Of a stretch of DNA of 64,000 nt, positions 51,087 through 59,208 are shown in pieces. The number at the start of each line of letters is the position of its first letter. Position 1 is the first letter of the stretch. The notes under the pieces were generated by a model, which was given only the letters and a program-made list of their open reading frames with translations, searched no databases and had not been told where the DNA came from. This DNA is from Clostridiales bacterium PH28_bin88 (GTDB lineage Bacteria; Bacillota; PH28-bin88). A program made the translations under genes and the position numbers. The stretch lies in the NCBI GenBank assembly GCA_000987045.1, contig LAKY01000058.1, positions 155,463-219,462 of the forward strand, written 5' to 3'.

Positions 51087-51788
51087 TTATTGGTTTTCCC
51101 GATTCCCGTCGCCTGACAACCGGCGGCTGATTTGGGTCCCGCCGCCCGTCAACCGGTGACTGATACCGGTTTTCCTGACTCCTGGCACCCGACGGCTGAC
51201 GAACGGTAAAAGCGGCGCCATGGGCACCCCTTCGGCCAACTGCAGCAGGTATACCACCCGGCCGGGCGCCAATTCTGGCGGTTCTCGCAGGAGTTGGGAA
51301 TAAACACCCTGCGTAAAGGGGTATCCCCCGGTGAGCAGTTTCCCCTGCTGCACCCGGCTTCGCAAGGTATTTAGCGAGTACAGGGTTGTTATCCTGGTCC
51401 CGTCGGCGAAAACCGTCACAGAGCGGTTACCCTCTCCCGCTGCCGGCTCCACCGCGGCCACCTTCCCCAGTACCGCGTAGCCGGTGGTCCCCTGGTCTTT
51501 ATCCACCCCACCCCGCGCCTTGACCGGTATCAATACCATCTCCTGGTCCAAAAGCAGCGGCACCGCCTGGCGGCGGCCCAGTTCCCGCCCGCAGTTCTCC
51601 CTCAAGGCCACCAGGTCCCGGGAAAACACCCGGGCCAGGGCTGCCAGCACCGTCTTGGTCCGGCGCGGGTCAATCACCCGCTCACCTTTTGTAAAAAGAA
51701 ACTCCGTGCAGTTCCCCCCGTGCTGGCCGTAGACAGGACCAAAGTAGTTGATGTCCCGCCACCTTTTCACCAGGTCCACCTTCTCCAA
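51087..51788 (-). CDS. ComK-like protein under an SOS-type promoter (paralogue 2)
   Basis: This 233-residue paralogue of the product of 18621-19193 shares the WRDI box, MVLIPV strand, GYAVLGKVAAVEP strand, SVTVFADGTRITTLYSLNTL turn-helix and R-V-Q-Q helix end, and it is closer to the ComK pattern (L-F-P, C/G-W/Y, V-x-F-x-D/N-G, helix with Q). TTG at 51788 follows GGAGGAGG. The C-terminal 30 residues (TGISHRLTGGGTQISRRLSG) are encoded by heptamer-type repeat DNA, so the original stop may have been lost. Identity as ComK is a remote-homology guess. Confidence 0.55.
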   Translation of the reverse strand: MEKVDLVKRWRDINYFGPVYGQHGGNCTEFLFTKGERVIDPRRTKTVLAALARVFSRDLVALRENCGRELGRRQAVPLLLDQEMVLIPVKARGGVDKDQGTTGYAVLGKVAAVEPAAGEGNRSVTVFADGTRITTLYSLNTLRSRVQQGKLLTGGYPFTQGVYSQLLREPPELAPGRVVYLLQLAEGVPMAPLLPFVSRRVPGVRKTGISHRLTGGGTQISRRLSGDGNRENQ

Positions 51789-51816
51789 TTTAGCCACCTC
51801 CTCCGAGTACAGCCTA

Positions 51817-51845
51817 ATTATACCGAACATGTGTTCGGTAGTCAA
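51817..51845 (-). promoter_or_regulatory. sigma-A promoter with LexA (SOS) box in the spacer
   Basis: Minus-strand -35 TTGACT (51845-51840), 17-bp spacer, -10 TATAAT (51822-51817). The spacer is ACCGAACATGTGTTCGG, containing GAACATGTGTTC (51825-51836) with flanking C/G, a full match to the Gram-positive LexA consensus. Same architecture as at 19213-19241. Confidence 0.88.
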
Positions 51846-51924
51846 TACCTGTCCGGTTTAGTGATCATAGACTAGTCACCAGTTCCGGATGTTCCTTTAC
51901 TAGTGCGGCCACTGACCACTAATT

Positions 51925-52146
51925 TCACGGTTGGCTGCTACCCGGCCGGGATAAAATCGCGTTAACGTTCCGCGGAGGTGTGGGGTTGGGTCCGGCCAGT
52001 CCTGTATACAGGTACCCGATGGCCTGCTGCAGGTCCTTGATGGCCAGGGTCAGGGTGTCAAGCTTCTTTTCAACCCGCACCAGCAGGTAGGCCGCAACTA
52101 CCATGGGGAAGCCGTAGTTACCCAGATTGGCCAGGATTTCTTCCAT
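51925..52146 (-). CDS. YvrJ-family small membrane protein
   Basis: This 73-residue protein has one N-terminal hydrophobic helix (LANLGNYGFPMVVAAYLLVR) followed by RVEKKLDTLTLAIKDLQQAI, the classic YvrJ pattern. ATG at 52146 follows AAGGAGGTG. It overlaps the small CxxC gene upstream by 29 nt and is the last gene of a DUF1659/DUF2922/CxxC/YvrJ cluster. Function unknown. Confidence 0.85.
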   Translation of the reverse strand: MEEILANLGNYGFPMVVAAYLLVRVEKKLDTLTLAIKDLQQAIGYLYTGLAGPNPTPPRNVNAILSRPGSSQP

Positions 52147-52387
52147 GGTTTTCACCTCCTTGCCCAAACCGCCACTCCTGTTCGACAGTCCAGCCGCCGT
52201 CCTCCGAGACCTTTCCCATCAGGGCCGCCAGCACCTCGGCACACGGCCGGCACAGTTCCAGGTCACCGACCAGTTCCCCTCCCATCAAGAGAAAGACTTT
52301 TTGTTCCAGGGGCTGGGTACGGTCGCAGCAGTCACACCTCTGGCGGCGGGGGTTGTTAAAAGGAATAAAACTTATTTGGGGATGCAC
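52118..52387 (-). CDS. small CxxC protein in the DUF1659/DUF2922/YvrJ cluster
   Basis: This 89-residue protein has RCDCCDRTQ near residue 18 and LCRPCAEVLAALMG near 46, a two-pair zinc-binding arrangement. GTG at 52387 follows GAGGTG. The 3' end overlaps yvrJ. I do not recognise the family; its consistent placement with DUF1659 and DUF2922 genes would need comparison across genomes. Confidence 0.6.
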   Translation of the reverse strand: MHPQISFIPFNNPRRQRCDCCDRTQPLEQKVFLLMGGELVGDLELCRPCAEVLAALMGKVSEDGGWTVEQEWRFGQGGENHGRNPGQSG

Positions 52388-52486
52388 AGGTATCACCTCA
52401 TTTCTTAACTTTTAAGGGATAAAGGCGAGGGCGGGCCCAGAAGGTCACTTTGCAAGGGCCTGCCCCCTCCCAAACTCCCCGGTAGT

Positions 52487-52708
52487 TTAAGCCACCAGCA
52501 GGTCGTCGACCTGGCGGGTGACGATACGCGCCCCCACTATGGCCGTCAGGTCGCCGCCGGTGCTTTCAAATACGTTGCTGTCGAGGATGGCCTGCATAGC
52601 CGCCTGGACCTCGGCGGGGGTCAACCCGTCCCTGGGATCCACCACCGCGATGGTGGTGTTCCGCCCCGCGGCGTTCACAAAGATCATCTCCAAACGTTTA
52701 GTGATCAA
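52487..52708 (-). CDS. DUF2922 family protein
   Basis: This 73-residue protein has the DUF2922 layout: KRLEMIFVNAAGRNTTIAVV, DPRDGLTPAEVQAAMQAIL, DSNVFESTGGDL and a C-terminal ARIVTRQVDDLL. TTG at 52708 follows AAGGAGGTG. It sits between DUF1659 and the CxxC gene. Function unknown. Confidence 0.88.
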   Translation of the reverse strand: MITKRLEMIFVNAAGRNTTIAVVDPRDGLTPAEVQAAMQAILDSNVFESTGGDLTAIVGARIVTRQVDDLLVA

Positions 52709-52764
52709 CGGTATTCACCTCCTTCCGGTTTCTCACTTCCAACTTCCCACCTCCCACTTCTCAC

Positions 52765-52992
52765 TTAGGGCGCCTGGACCAGGGACCTCTGGTCCACCCG
52801 CTCCACTGCCTGCAGGGGATACTGCTGCAGGCCAGCCAGCGCCACCGCCGCGTCATACACGGCCTGGTCGCCGGCGCCGGGCTTCACCCGGTTGTAAGAG
52901 CGGTTCTTGAGGACCGGGTTGCCGGCAGCGTCGGCGCCGGTCTGCACCACCAGGCGCAGGGCAGTCCCCAGGGCGTTACTCAGGATGGCCAT
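52765..52992 (-). CDS. DUF1659 family protein
   Basis: This 75-residue protein has LRLVVQTGADAAGNPVLKNR, SYNRVKPGAGDQAVYDAAVA and a final hydrophobic QYPLQAVERVDQRSLV, matching DUF1659. AAAGGAGGTG precedes its ATG. First gene of the four-gene cluster. Function unknown. Confidence 0.87.
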   Translation of the reverse strand: MAILSNALGTALRLVVQTGADAAGNPVLKNRSYNRVKPGAGDQAVYDAAVALAGLQQYPLQAVERVDQRSLVQAP

Positions 52993-53122
52993 CTACGTCA
53001 CCTCCTTTCCGTTTGCCTCGACCCTATCTTACCGCGAGCCGGGAATAAAGGAAAAAGTCGCCCCGCAAGGAGCCGGCCTGCCGGAAGACCTGGACCCACC
53101 CGGCGCGGCCTTTAACCGGGCA

Positions 53123-53153
53123 CAAAAACCGCCGCCCCGGTAAGAGGCGACGG
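53123..53153 (-). terminator. terminator of the rhamnose operon
   Basis: CCGTCGCC-loop-GGCGGCGG on the minus strand followed by TTTTTGTG; it lies 32 bp beyond the rfbD stop. Confidence 0.8.
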
Positions 53154-53184
53154 TCGCGCAGGCAATCAGACCTAAAGGTTAACC

Positions 53185-54036
53185 TCATCCCTTTAAATCC
53201 AGGGATGCAAGATACCTTCCCAGGGCATCCTGCCACGGAGGCAGGGGTTCAAGGCCTTCCAGCCGGAGGCAGAGGTTATCCATGGCCGAGAAGGCCGGCC
53301 GGGGGGCCGGGCGGCCCAGTTCCGCCGTGCTGGTGGGTTTGACGTTGACGTCCATACCCGCCAGTTGGAAAATGGTTTTAGCAAACACAAACCAGGAACA
53401 GTTGCCCCCGTTACAGGCGTGATAGAACCCGTACAGCTCGGTGTCCATCAGTTCGAGGATCACCCGGGCCAGGTCCAGGGTGTAGGTGGGGGACCCCACC
53501 TGGTCGTTTACCACCGCCAGTTCTTTCTGCTCCCGGCCCAGTTTCAGCATGGTGTTGACGAAGTTCCCGCCATACCGGCCGTATAACCACGAAGTACGGA
53601 CGATGAAGTACCGCTCCGCCAGGGAAGTGACATAGTGCTCCCCCGCCAGTTTGGAACGACCGTAGACATTAACGGGTTCAGTGGGGTCAAATTCGTTGTA
53701 GGGTACCCTTTGCTGCCCGTTGAACACGTAGTCGGTACTGAGGTACACAAGCTTACTGCCCGCGTCCCGGCAGGCTACCGCCACGTTCCTGGTACCCAGG
53801 GTGTTAACCCGGAAGGCACTCTCCGGGTCTTTTTCGCACCCGTCCACATCGGTGTTGGCTCCCGTATGAATCACCACCCGGGGCTTGATCTCCCGGATCA
53901 CCTGTTGGCTTTCCGGGCGGGTCACGTCCAGTTCCTGCCGCCCCAGGGCGACCACTTCGCGCTTACCCTCGCTTTTCAGCAACAAGGCCAGTTCCTGCCC
54001 CAACTGCCCCCCGGCCCCGGTGACCAGTACCTTCAT
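53185..54036 (-). CDS. rfbD: dTDP-4-dehydrorhamnose reductase
   Basis: This 283-residue SDR-type reductase catalyses the last step of dTDP-L-rhamnose synthesis. It has the Rossmann motif TGAGGQLGQE, STDYVFNG, and YxxxK in VYGRSKLAGE. ATG at 54036 overlaps the rfbB stop (ATGA). A longer frame to 54183 overlaps rfbB and is not credible. The product feeds wall glycan synthesis. Confidence 0.94.
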   Translation of the reverse strand: MKVLVTGAGGQLGQELALLLKSEGKREVVALGRQELDVTRPESQQVIREIKPRVVIHTGANTDVDGCEKDPESAFRVNTLGTRNVAVACRDAGSKLVYLSTDYVFNGQQRVPYNEFDPTEPVNVYGRSKLAGEHYVTSLAERYFIVRTSWLYGRYGGNFVNTMLKLGREQKELAVVNDQVGSPTYTLDLARVILELMDTELYGFYHACNGGNCSWFVFAKTIFQLAGMDVNVKPTSTAELGRPAPRPAFSAMDNLCLRLEGLEPLPPWQDALGRYLASLDLKG

Positions 54037-55061
54037 TTCGCATCTCCCAACTTCCCGGTGTACATCCGCCGGTAATAGTCCTGGTACTCCCCAGACCTGA
54101 CTTTTTCCCACCAGTACCGGTTCTCCACGTACCAGCGGGCGGTCTCCCGTAAGCCCTCCGGAAAGGTGTACCGGGGACTCCATCCCAGTTCCCGCCTGAT
54201 CTTGTCGGCGTCGATGGCGTAACGCCGGTCATGCCCGGGACGGTCCCGGACAAAGGAGATCAGCGACTCCGGCTTCCCCAGTTCCTGGAGGATGGCCCTG
54301 GTAATGGCCAGGTTATCCATTTCGCAGTTCCCGCCGATGTTGTAGACCTCCCCCGGCCTCCCCCGGTGTACCACCAGATCCACCGCCCGGCAGTGGTCCT
54401 CAACGTGAATCCAGTCCCGCACGTTCCTCCCGTCCCCATAGAGGGGCAGGGGTTGATCCTCCAGGGCGTTGGTGATGAAGAGAGGGATCAATTTCTCGGG
54501 AAACTGGTAAGGCCCGTAGTTGTTGGAACAGCGGGTGATGTTCACCGGCAGGCCGAAGGTCCGGTAGTACGCCCTCACCAGCAGGTCCGCCCCCGCCTTG
54601 CTGGCCGAGTAGGGGCTGTTGGGGTTGATCGGCGTCTCCTCGGTAAAATACCCCGTTGCTCCCAGCGAACCGTAAACCTCGTCGGTGGAAACCTGGACAA
54701 ATTTCTGCACCCCGTACTTCTTGGCTGCGGCCAGCAGTACCTGGGTGCCTTCCACGTTGGTCTTCACAAAAACGGCCGGGTCCTCTATACTCCTGTCCAC
54801 GTGGGACTCAGCGGCAAAATTTATGATCACGTCCACCCCGCCGGAGACGATTTGGTGGACCAGCAGCCTATCGGTGATATCCCCCCTGACGAACCGGTAA
54901 CGGGAATTGTCCTCCACCTCTTTGAGGTTCTCCAGGTTCCCCGCGTAGGTAAGTTTGTCCAGGTTGACCACCTGGTATCCGGGATGCTCTTTAAGCAGGT
55001 AACGGATGAAATTGCTACCGATAAACCCTGCACCCCCGGTAACCAGTACCACATTGCCCAC
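54033..55061 (-). CDS. rfbB: dTDP-glucose 4,6-dehydratase
   Basis: This 342-residue extended SDR enzyme has GGAGFIGSNFIRYLL, FAAESHVDRSIEDP, STDEVYGSLG and YSASKAGADLL. All catalytic residues (Thr-Asp-Glu in STDE, Tyr-Lys in YSASK) are present. It makes dTDP-4-keto-6-deoxyglucose. GTG at 55061 follows AGGAGGTG. Gene order here is rfbC-like, rfbB, rfbD; rfbA is not in the window. Confidence 0.95.
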   Translation of the reverse strand: MGNVVLVTGGAGFIGSNFIRYLLKEHPGYQVVNLDKLTYAGNLENLKEVEDNSRYRFVRGDITDRLLVHQIVSGGVDVIINFAAESHVDRSIEDPAVFVKTNVEGTQVLLAAAKKYGVQKFVQVSTDEVYGSLGATGYFTEETPINPNSPYSASKAGADLLVRAYYRTFGLPVNITRCSNNYGPYQFPEKLIPLFITNALEDQPLPLYGDGRNVRDWIHVEDHCRAVDLVVHRGRPGEVYNIGGNCEMDNLAITRAILQELGKPESLISFVRDRPGHDRRYAIDADKIRRELGWSPRYTFPEGLRETARWYVENRYWWEKVRSGEYQDYYRRMYTGKLGDAK

Positions 55062-55124
55062 TGTCCCACCTCCTGCTGAAGTTTGCTTGCAAATAACCCG
55101 CTACCTGACGTCCGACGACCGAAT

Positions 55125-55595
55125 TCAGCCGTCCCGCCGGGTCCACTCGTACGGGATATCATTGTGATGGGGGTCCACCCGGAACTCGTCCGGTTCCTGG
55201 TAGTTGTACATCTCGGTGGGCAGGTTGACTACCATCGCCTCGGTCTCGCTGATACACTTAAACCCGTGGTACACCATCCTGGGGATCTGCAGCAGCACGG
55301 GGTTATGTTCCCCCAGGAAGAACTCGTTCACCCGGCCGAAGGTAGGAGAATCCTCCCGCCCGTCGTACAACACCACCTTCATCATCCCCTTGACCACCAC
55401 GAAATTGTCCGTCTGCCGCTTGTGGTAGTGCCAGGCCTTCACCACCCCGGGGTAAGCGGTGGTCAGGTAGACCTGGCCGAACTTCTCAAATACCGGGTCA
55501 TCGGCCCGCAGTATCTCCATCAGCCTGCCCCGCTCGTCAGGGATTACCCGCAGGGGCTTGGTCTTAACCCCGTCAATCAGTTCCACACCCATTCC
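55125..55595 (-). CDS. dTDP-4-dehydrorhamnose 3,5-epimerase-like protein
   Basis: This 156-residue cupin has VIPDERGRLMEILRADDPVF, VVKAWHYHKRQTDNFVVVKG with the catalytic His, and QIPRMVYHGFKCISE. Spacing is shorter than in standard RmlC and resembles dTDP-sugar epimerase/isomerase relatives, so the exact sugar product is uncertain. ATG at 55595 follows a GATGGGGG site. A heptamer-type spacer separates it from rfbB. Confidence 0.85.
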   Translation of the reverse strand, partial: GMGVELIDGVKTKPLRVIPDERGRLMEILRADDPVFEKFGQVYLTTAYPGVVKAWHYHKRQTDNFVVVKGMMKVVLYDGREDSPTFGRVNEFFLGEHNPVLLQIPRMVYHGFKCISETEAMVVNLPTEMYNYQEPDEFRVDPHHNDIPYEWTRRDG

Positions 55596-55705
55596 CCCAT
55601 CATCCAATTGGCGGCAGGCGCCGCCCTGATACTAGATTATGGAGGAACCGAGCCGGTTGTGCCCAAACAAGCAGCAGGAAGCAAGAAACAAGAAGCAGGA
55701 ATACA

Positions 55706-55737
55706 AAAAACCGCCGCCCCAGCACGGGACGACGGCA
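55706..55737 (-). terminator. terminator after the VapC-like remnant
   Basis: CCGTCGTCCC-GTGCT-GGGGCGGCGG followed by TTTTTTG on the minus strand, 40 bp past the remnant's stop. The stem is closely related to the rfb terminator at 53123. Confidence 0.75.
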
Positions 55738-55777
55738 GTGTAACACCTAGAACGGAACACATAACTTCGGGATGTGC

Positions 55778-55909
55778 TCATACTGTCTGAATATGCAACT
55801 GGGGTAAATAGGTTTGATAGAAACCGCCCTTTTGCTCCAGGGTCAGCAATATATCCGCATTGTGACAGGAAAAGGCCCCAACCAGAAAATCTGCCAGTAT
55901 GAACCTGGG
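55778..55909 (-). pseudogene. C-terminal remnant of a PIN-domain (VapC-like) toxin
   Basis: The minus-strand frame reads RFILADFLVGAFSCHNADIL, then LTLEQKGGFYQTYLPQLHIQ and TV stop. This matches the PIN C-terminus (D-x-L-I-A-A-x-A-x4-A-x-LLT-x-D-x-G-F-x3-Y-F-x-L). The conserved LLTRD aspartate is changed (LLTLEQ). No start or N-terminal catalytic half remains; an in-frame TAG lies directly upstream. It ends at the splB leader. Confidence 0.6.
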
Positions 55910-55940
55910 TCCCTATGGTAGAAAATATGGGGGAAATGAG

Positions 55941-56960
55941 GTGGTGGAATTGTTCGTCCCCAAGCGGGTGATTTTTGAGCCGGCGGCCCTGGACTATCCC
56001 CTGGGCCGGCATCTGCTCGTACTGTTCAGGGAAAAGCAGGTGGAAATCGGGTACACCTCTTCCCACAACAGGGTGACCGGCATTCAAGCCAGGACGCGGC
56101 AGCAGGGGTTCCGGGAAGCAAAGCGCACCCTGGTGGTGGGGGTGCGGCGGGGCAGGACCTTCCAGACCTGCCGCCCTTCCGCCCATTTCCAGATACCTAT
56201 CGCCACCAGTTGCCCGGGGATGTGCGAGTACTGCTACCTGATGACCAACCTGGGGCAGAAACCCTACCTCCGGGTCTATGTCAATATCGACGAGATCCTG
56301 GATACTGCCGCCAAATACATTAAAGAACGTCTACCGGAACAAACCGTATTCGAGGGTTCGGCCACCTCCGACCCCGTCCCGGTGGAACCCTATACCGGAT
56401 CCCTGGCCAGGATAATCTCCTTTTTCGCCGGCCAGGAGGCCGCCAGGTTCCGGTTCGTCACCAAGTTCACCGAGGTGGACTCCCTGCTGGGCCTGGAGCA
56501 CCGGGGGCATACCCGTTTCCGCTTCAGCGTCAACGCGGAGGAGGTCATCGTGGAACACGAGCACGGCACTCCCGGTCTTGACGACCGCCTGGAGGCCGCC
56601 GGGAAAGTAGCCCAGGCTGGATACCCTCTGGGCTTCCTGGTAGCCCCGGTACTGGCGGGAAATGGCTGGCGGCAGGAGTACCAACGGCTTTTTGAAAAAC
56701 TGGGGCGTTTTTGCCCGCACCCGGACCTGACCTTTGAGTTTGTCACCCACCGTTTCACCAGGCGGGCGAAAGACACCATCCTGGAACTGTTCCCGGAGAC
56801 CTCCCTCCCCATGGACGAAGAAAGCAGAACCTTCAAGTTCGGCCAGTTCGGCTACGGCAAGTATGTATATCCAAAAGAGACCCTAAACGAGCTGGAATCC
56901 TTCTTCCGGGAGCAGGTGGCAAGCCGGTTTCCCGGCGCAAAATTCGAATACTTCGTATAA
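55941..56960 (+). CDS. splB: spore photoproduct lyase SplB, catalytic-Cys variant
   Basis: This radical-SAM enzyme of about 339 residues repairs the thymine dimer formed in spores. With GTG at 55941 (behind GGGGGAAATGAG) the cluster motif CPGMCEYC gives Cys91, Cys95, Cys98 with Tyr97 and Tyr99, exactly the numbering remembered for Bacillus subtilis. The aligned position 141, the H-donor cysteine in Bacillus (AACTSD), is alanine here (GSATSD). RFVTKFTEVDSLL, TRFRFSVNAEEVI and EAAGKVAQAGYPLGFLVAP are intact. It indicates a spore-former. Confidence 0.93.
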   Translation: MVELFVPKRVIFEPAALDYPLGRHLLVLFREKQVEIGYTSSHNRVTGIQARTRQQGFREAKRTLVVGVRRGRTFQTCRPSAHFQIPIATSCPGMCEYCYLMTNLGQKPYLRVYVNIDEILDTAAKYIKERLPEQTVFEGSATSDPVPVEPYTGSLARIISFFAGQEAARFRFVTKFTEVDSLLGLEHRGHTRFRFSVNAEEVIVEHEHGTPGLDDRLEAAGKVAQAGYPLGFLVAPVLAGNGWRQEYQRLFEKLGRFCPHPDLTFEFVTHRFTRRAKDTILELFPETSLPMDEESRTFKFGQFGYGKYVYPKETLNELESFFREQVASRFPGAKFEYFV

Positions 56961-57310
56961 GTTTTTGTCCTGCCTGTGCCGCCAAGCTATTCCTAATCCA
57001 AAGGAATAACTCTCTGTGCGACGACGCTCTTTCAGCATCTTCTTTGGAATACTCGAGGGTGGGAATAAAGTCCACGGATAACCTGCTTATCCTGCAGCAC
57101 CCGGAGCAGGGTTACCTGCTGCTCCAGCGGCATATCCCCGATCTCATCCAGAAAAAGGGTTCCCCCGGAAGCCAGCTCGAAACCGGTTCAAATATTGGGG
57201 CTGCTGAGCAGGTCCAGGCATGATGTTCGCGATAGATACCCGCCTTTTCCATGATAATGCCGGCCAGGATAAAGAAAGGGATAGCCAGTAAGGTGAATTT
57301 CCTCGTAAGT
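56961..57310 (-). pseudogene. fused remnants of a sigma-54 activator and a TRAP permease
   Basis: Minus strand, 57075-57186: [20 protein letters not shown], then [17 protein letters not shown], the Walker B region of a sigma-54-dependent AAA+ activator. Minus strand, 57215-57310: FTLLAIPFFILAGIIMEKAG, a DctM signature. The two lie head to tail in different frames with a junction between about 57187 and 57230. Neither has a start. The window's intact dctM differs in sequence, so the source was another TRAP locus. Confidence 0.6.
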
Positions 57311-57933
57311 GTTTACCAAATGGGTACTGGAATGTTCAACCTCCTGTTATAAACCCCACGCAAACGCGCCTTACCACCTCCCCATGCCCGGTTTAGGCCT
57401 GTCAGGAAAGCAAATCACTCCCATCAACTCGTCTAAACGTTAAAGCCAACCATTAACACTCTACTTCTTTCGCCATTTTTGCAATATTCTATCACCACCT
57501 TCCCGATTCCTCCTTCCCCTGCAAGCAATTCCTTATCCTGTGCCACCACAGCAACCACCTCCGTTTTTCATCACTGGTAAGGCTCACGGTGCCAATACCC
57601 TTCCAATCTTTTTGCTATGCAAAATACATGCCAGTCCTTTCATGTCGTATGAATAAATTCGCGGGGTGTATTCTCCAGCGAAGTTTGATGGACAGCCTTT
57701 CGTTCTTAAGCTAACCGGTCGATGTAAGCAACGGAAAAAGCGCAAGGGTACATGCTCAGGTTAACATTCCCCGGCCCAAGAACTCAACAACCGGCAGCCA
57801 TGATAAAGTCCCTTTATCTTCCCATTGTTAAAGCCATGTAATATTTTATCATAGCTATAAAAGGTATTTATTATTCGATGGTAGAACTTCTTTGGCATTT
57901 AGCATCAATTAACATTTACGAGGGAGGATCAGT
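57311..57933. other. gene-poor leader of the double-cubane operon
   Basis: A 620-bp stretch without a convincing gene. On the minus strand a 38-codon frame (57433-57549, GTG with GGAGG) reads VAQDKELLAGEGGIGKVVIE, YCKNGERSRVLMVGFNV; it is unrecognised and may be a remnant. AT-rich sequence at 57835-57905 probably holds the promoter of the plus-strand operon, but no clear -35/-10 pair is seen. Confidence 0.35.
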
Positions 57934-59205
57934 ATGTCCAATTACACGTCTCTTTGGGAATCGCTGGGCCTGGATATGGACCGGCATGACCAGTTGATGG
58001 CCGCCCTGGGTCCCATGTACGCTGAAATGTTCCTTGCACAGCCCAATCGACCCGAGGCCATGGCTTACTACGATTTCGTAGTGTCTGAGATCCACGGCCT
58101 GCGGGTGCGGGAATTGGCTGACCACCGGAAAAACGGTGGTAAGGTAGTAGGCACTTTTTGCGTTTTCTCCCCCGACGAGGTCATTCAGGCGGCGGGGGCC
58201 ATCGGCGTCGGGCTGTGCGCCGGGTCGCAGTTCTGGGTGCCGGACGGGGAACAGTACCTGCCGCGCAACCTCTGCCCCCTCATCAAGGCCATTGTCGGGG
58301 CCAAGACCAGCCTCACCTGCCCTTACTTCGAATCCGCCGACCTGATCATCGGAGAGACTACCTGTGACGGGAAAAAGAAGTGCTGGGAAATCCTTAACGA
58401 GCACATCCCGGTACATGTGATGAATCTACCCCAGATGAAACGGGAAAAGGATACCGCGGCCTGGGCCGGGGAAATCAAAGACCTGATCACGAAAATCGAG
58501 GCGGTGACCGGTAACACGGTAACCGCAAGTAAACTGGCGGAAAAGATTGACCTGATCAACAAAAGACGTACTGTCCTGCAGCGGCTTTACAATACCAGGA
58601 AGGCCAGCCCCGTGCCTATCAGCGGTAAAGACTGCCTGCTCATCTCCCAACTAGCCTTCTTCGATGACCCCGCGCGATTTGTCGCCAAGGCCGCGGAACT
58701 CTGCGACGAACTGGAGCGGCGAGTAGCGGACGGTATAGGGGTATTCCCCAAAGACGCCCCCCGGGTGATGATTGCCGGGACCCCGCAGGCTATCCCCAAC
58801 TGGCAGCCGCACCACATCATCGAAACCGCCGGGGCCGCGGTAGTGTGCGAAGAAACCTGCACCGGTACCAGGTATTTCGAGAACCTGGTCACACCGGTCA
58901 ACAATGACCTGGAGGCACAGGTGCAGGCCCTGGCCGAACGGTACATGCAAATTAACTGCGCCTGCTTTACGCCCAACGAAGGCCGGATTGACGACGTTAA
59001 ACGCCTTGCCCGGGAGTACCGGGTAGACGGGGTCATTTATTACAACCTGCAGTTCTGCCACGGGTACAGCGTGGAATACAGGAAAGTGGAACGGGCCCTC
59101 AAAGAACAGGGCATCCCGGTGATGATGATCGAAACCGATTACAGCGGCAGCGACGCCGAACAGGTGCGCACGCGGGTCGAGGCCTTCCTGGAAATGCTGA
59201 GGTAA
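57934..59205 (+). CDS. double-cubane-cluster protein / 2-hydroxyacyl-CoA dehydratase-D family
   Basis: This 423-residue protein belongs to the HgdB/BcrC/FldBC superfamily. ETTCDGKKKCWEIL (Cys144, Cys150) is the family's signature, with further cysteines at 76, 95, 114, 129, 305, 309, 342, 344 and 375. Dehydratases and benzoyl-CoA reductases need two such subunits; here only one is encoded, followed by its activator. That fits the double-cubane cluster proteins ([8Fe-9S]) which reduce small molecules such as acetylene in vitro and whose natural substrate is unknown. GAGGGAGG precedes ATG. Confidence 0.85.
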   Translation: MSNYTSLWESLGLDMDRHDQLMAALGPMYAEMFLAQPNRPEAMAYYDFVVSEIHGLRVRELADHRKNGGKVVGTFCVFSPDEVIQAAGAIGVGLCAGSQFWVPDGEQYLPRNLCPLIKAIVGAKTSLTCPYFESADLIIGETTCDGKKKCWEILNEHIPVHVMNLPQMKREKDTAAWAGEIKDLITKIEAVTGNTVTASKLAEKIDLINKRRTVLQRLYNTRKASPVPISGKDCLLISQLAFFDDPARFVAKAAELCDELERRVADGIGVFPKDAPRVMIAGTPQAIPNWQPHHIIETAGAAVVCEETCTGTRYFENLVTPVNNDLEAQVQALAERYMQINCACFTPNEGRIDDVKRLAREYRVDGVIYYNLQFCHGYSVEYRKVERALKEQGIPVMMIETDYSGSDAEQVRTRVEAFLEMLR

Positions 59206-59208
59206 CCC

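Noticed and set aside
53185-54183. Longer rfbD starting at 54183
   Set aside because: It would overlap rfbB by 150 bp; the ATGA overlap at 54036 is the normal arrangement.
56833-57075. 80-codon minus-strand frame overlapping the splB 3' end
   Set aside because: It overlaps splB antisense by about 130 bp and has no recognised domain; it is probably part of the remnant region.
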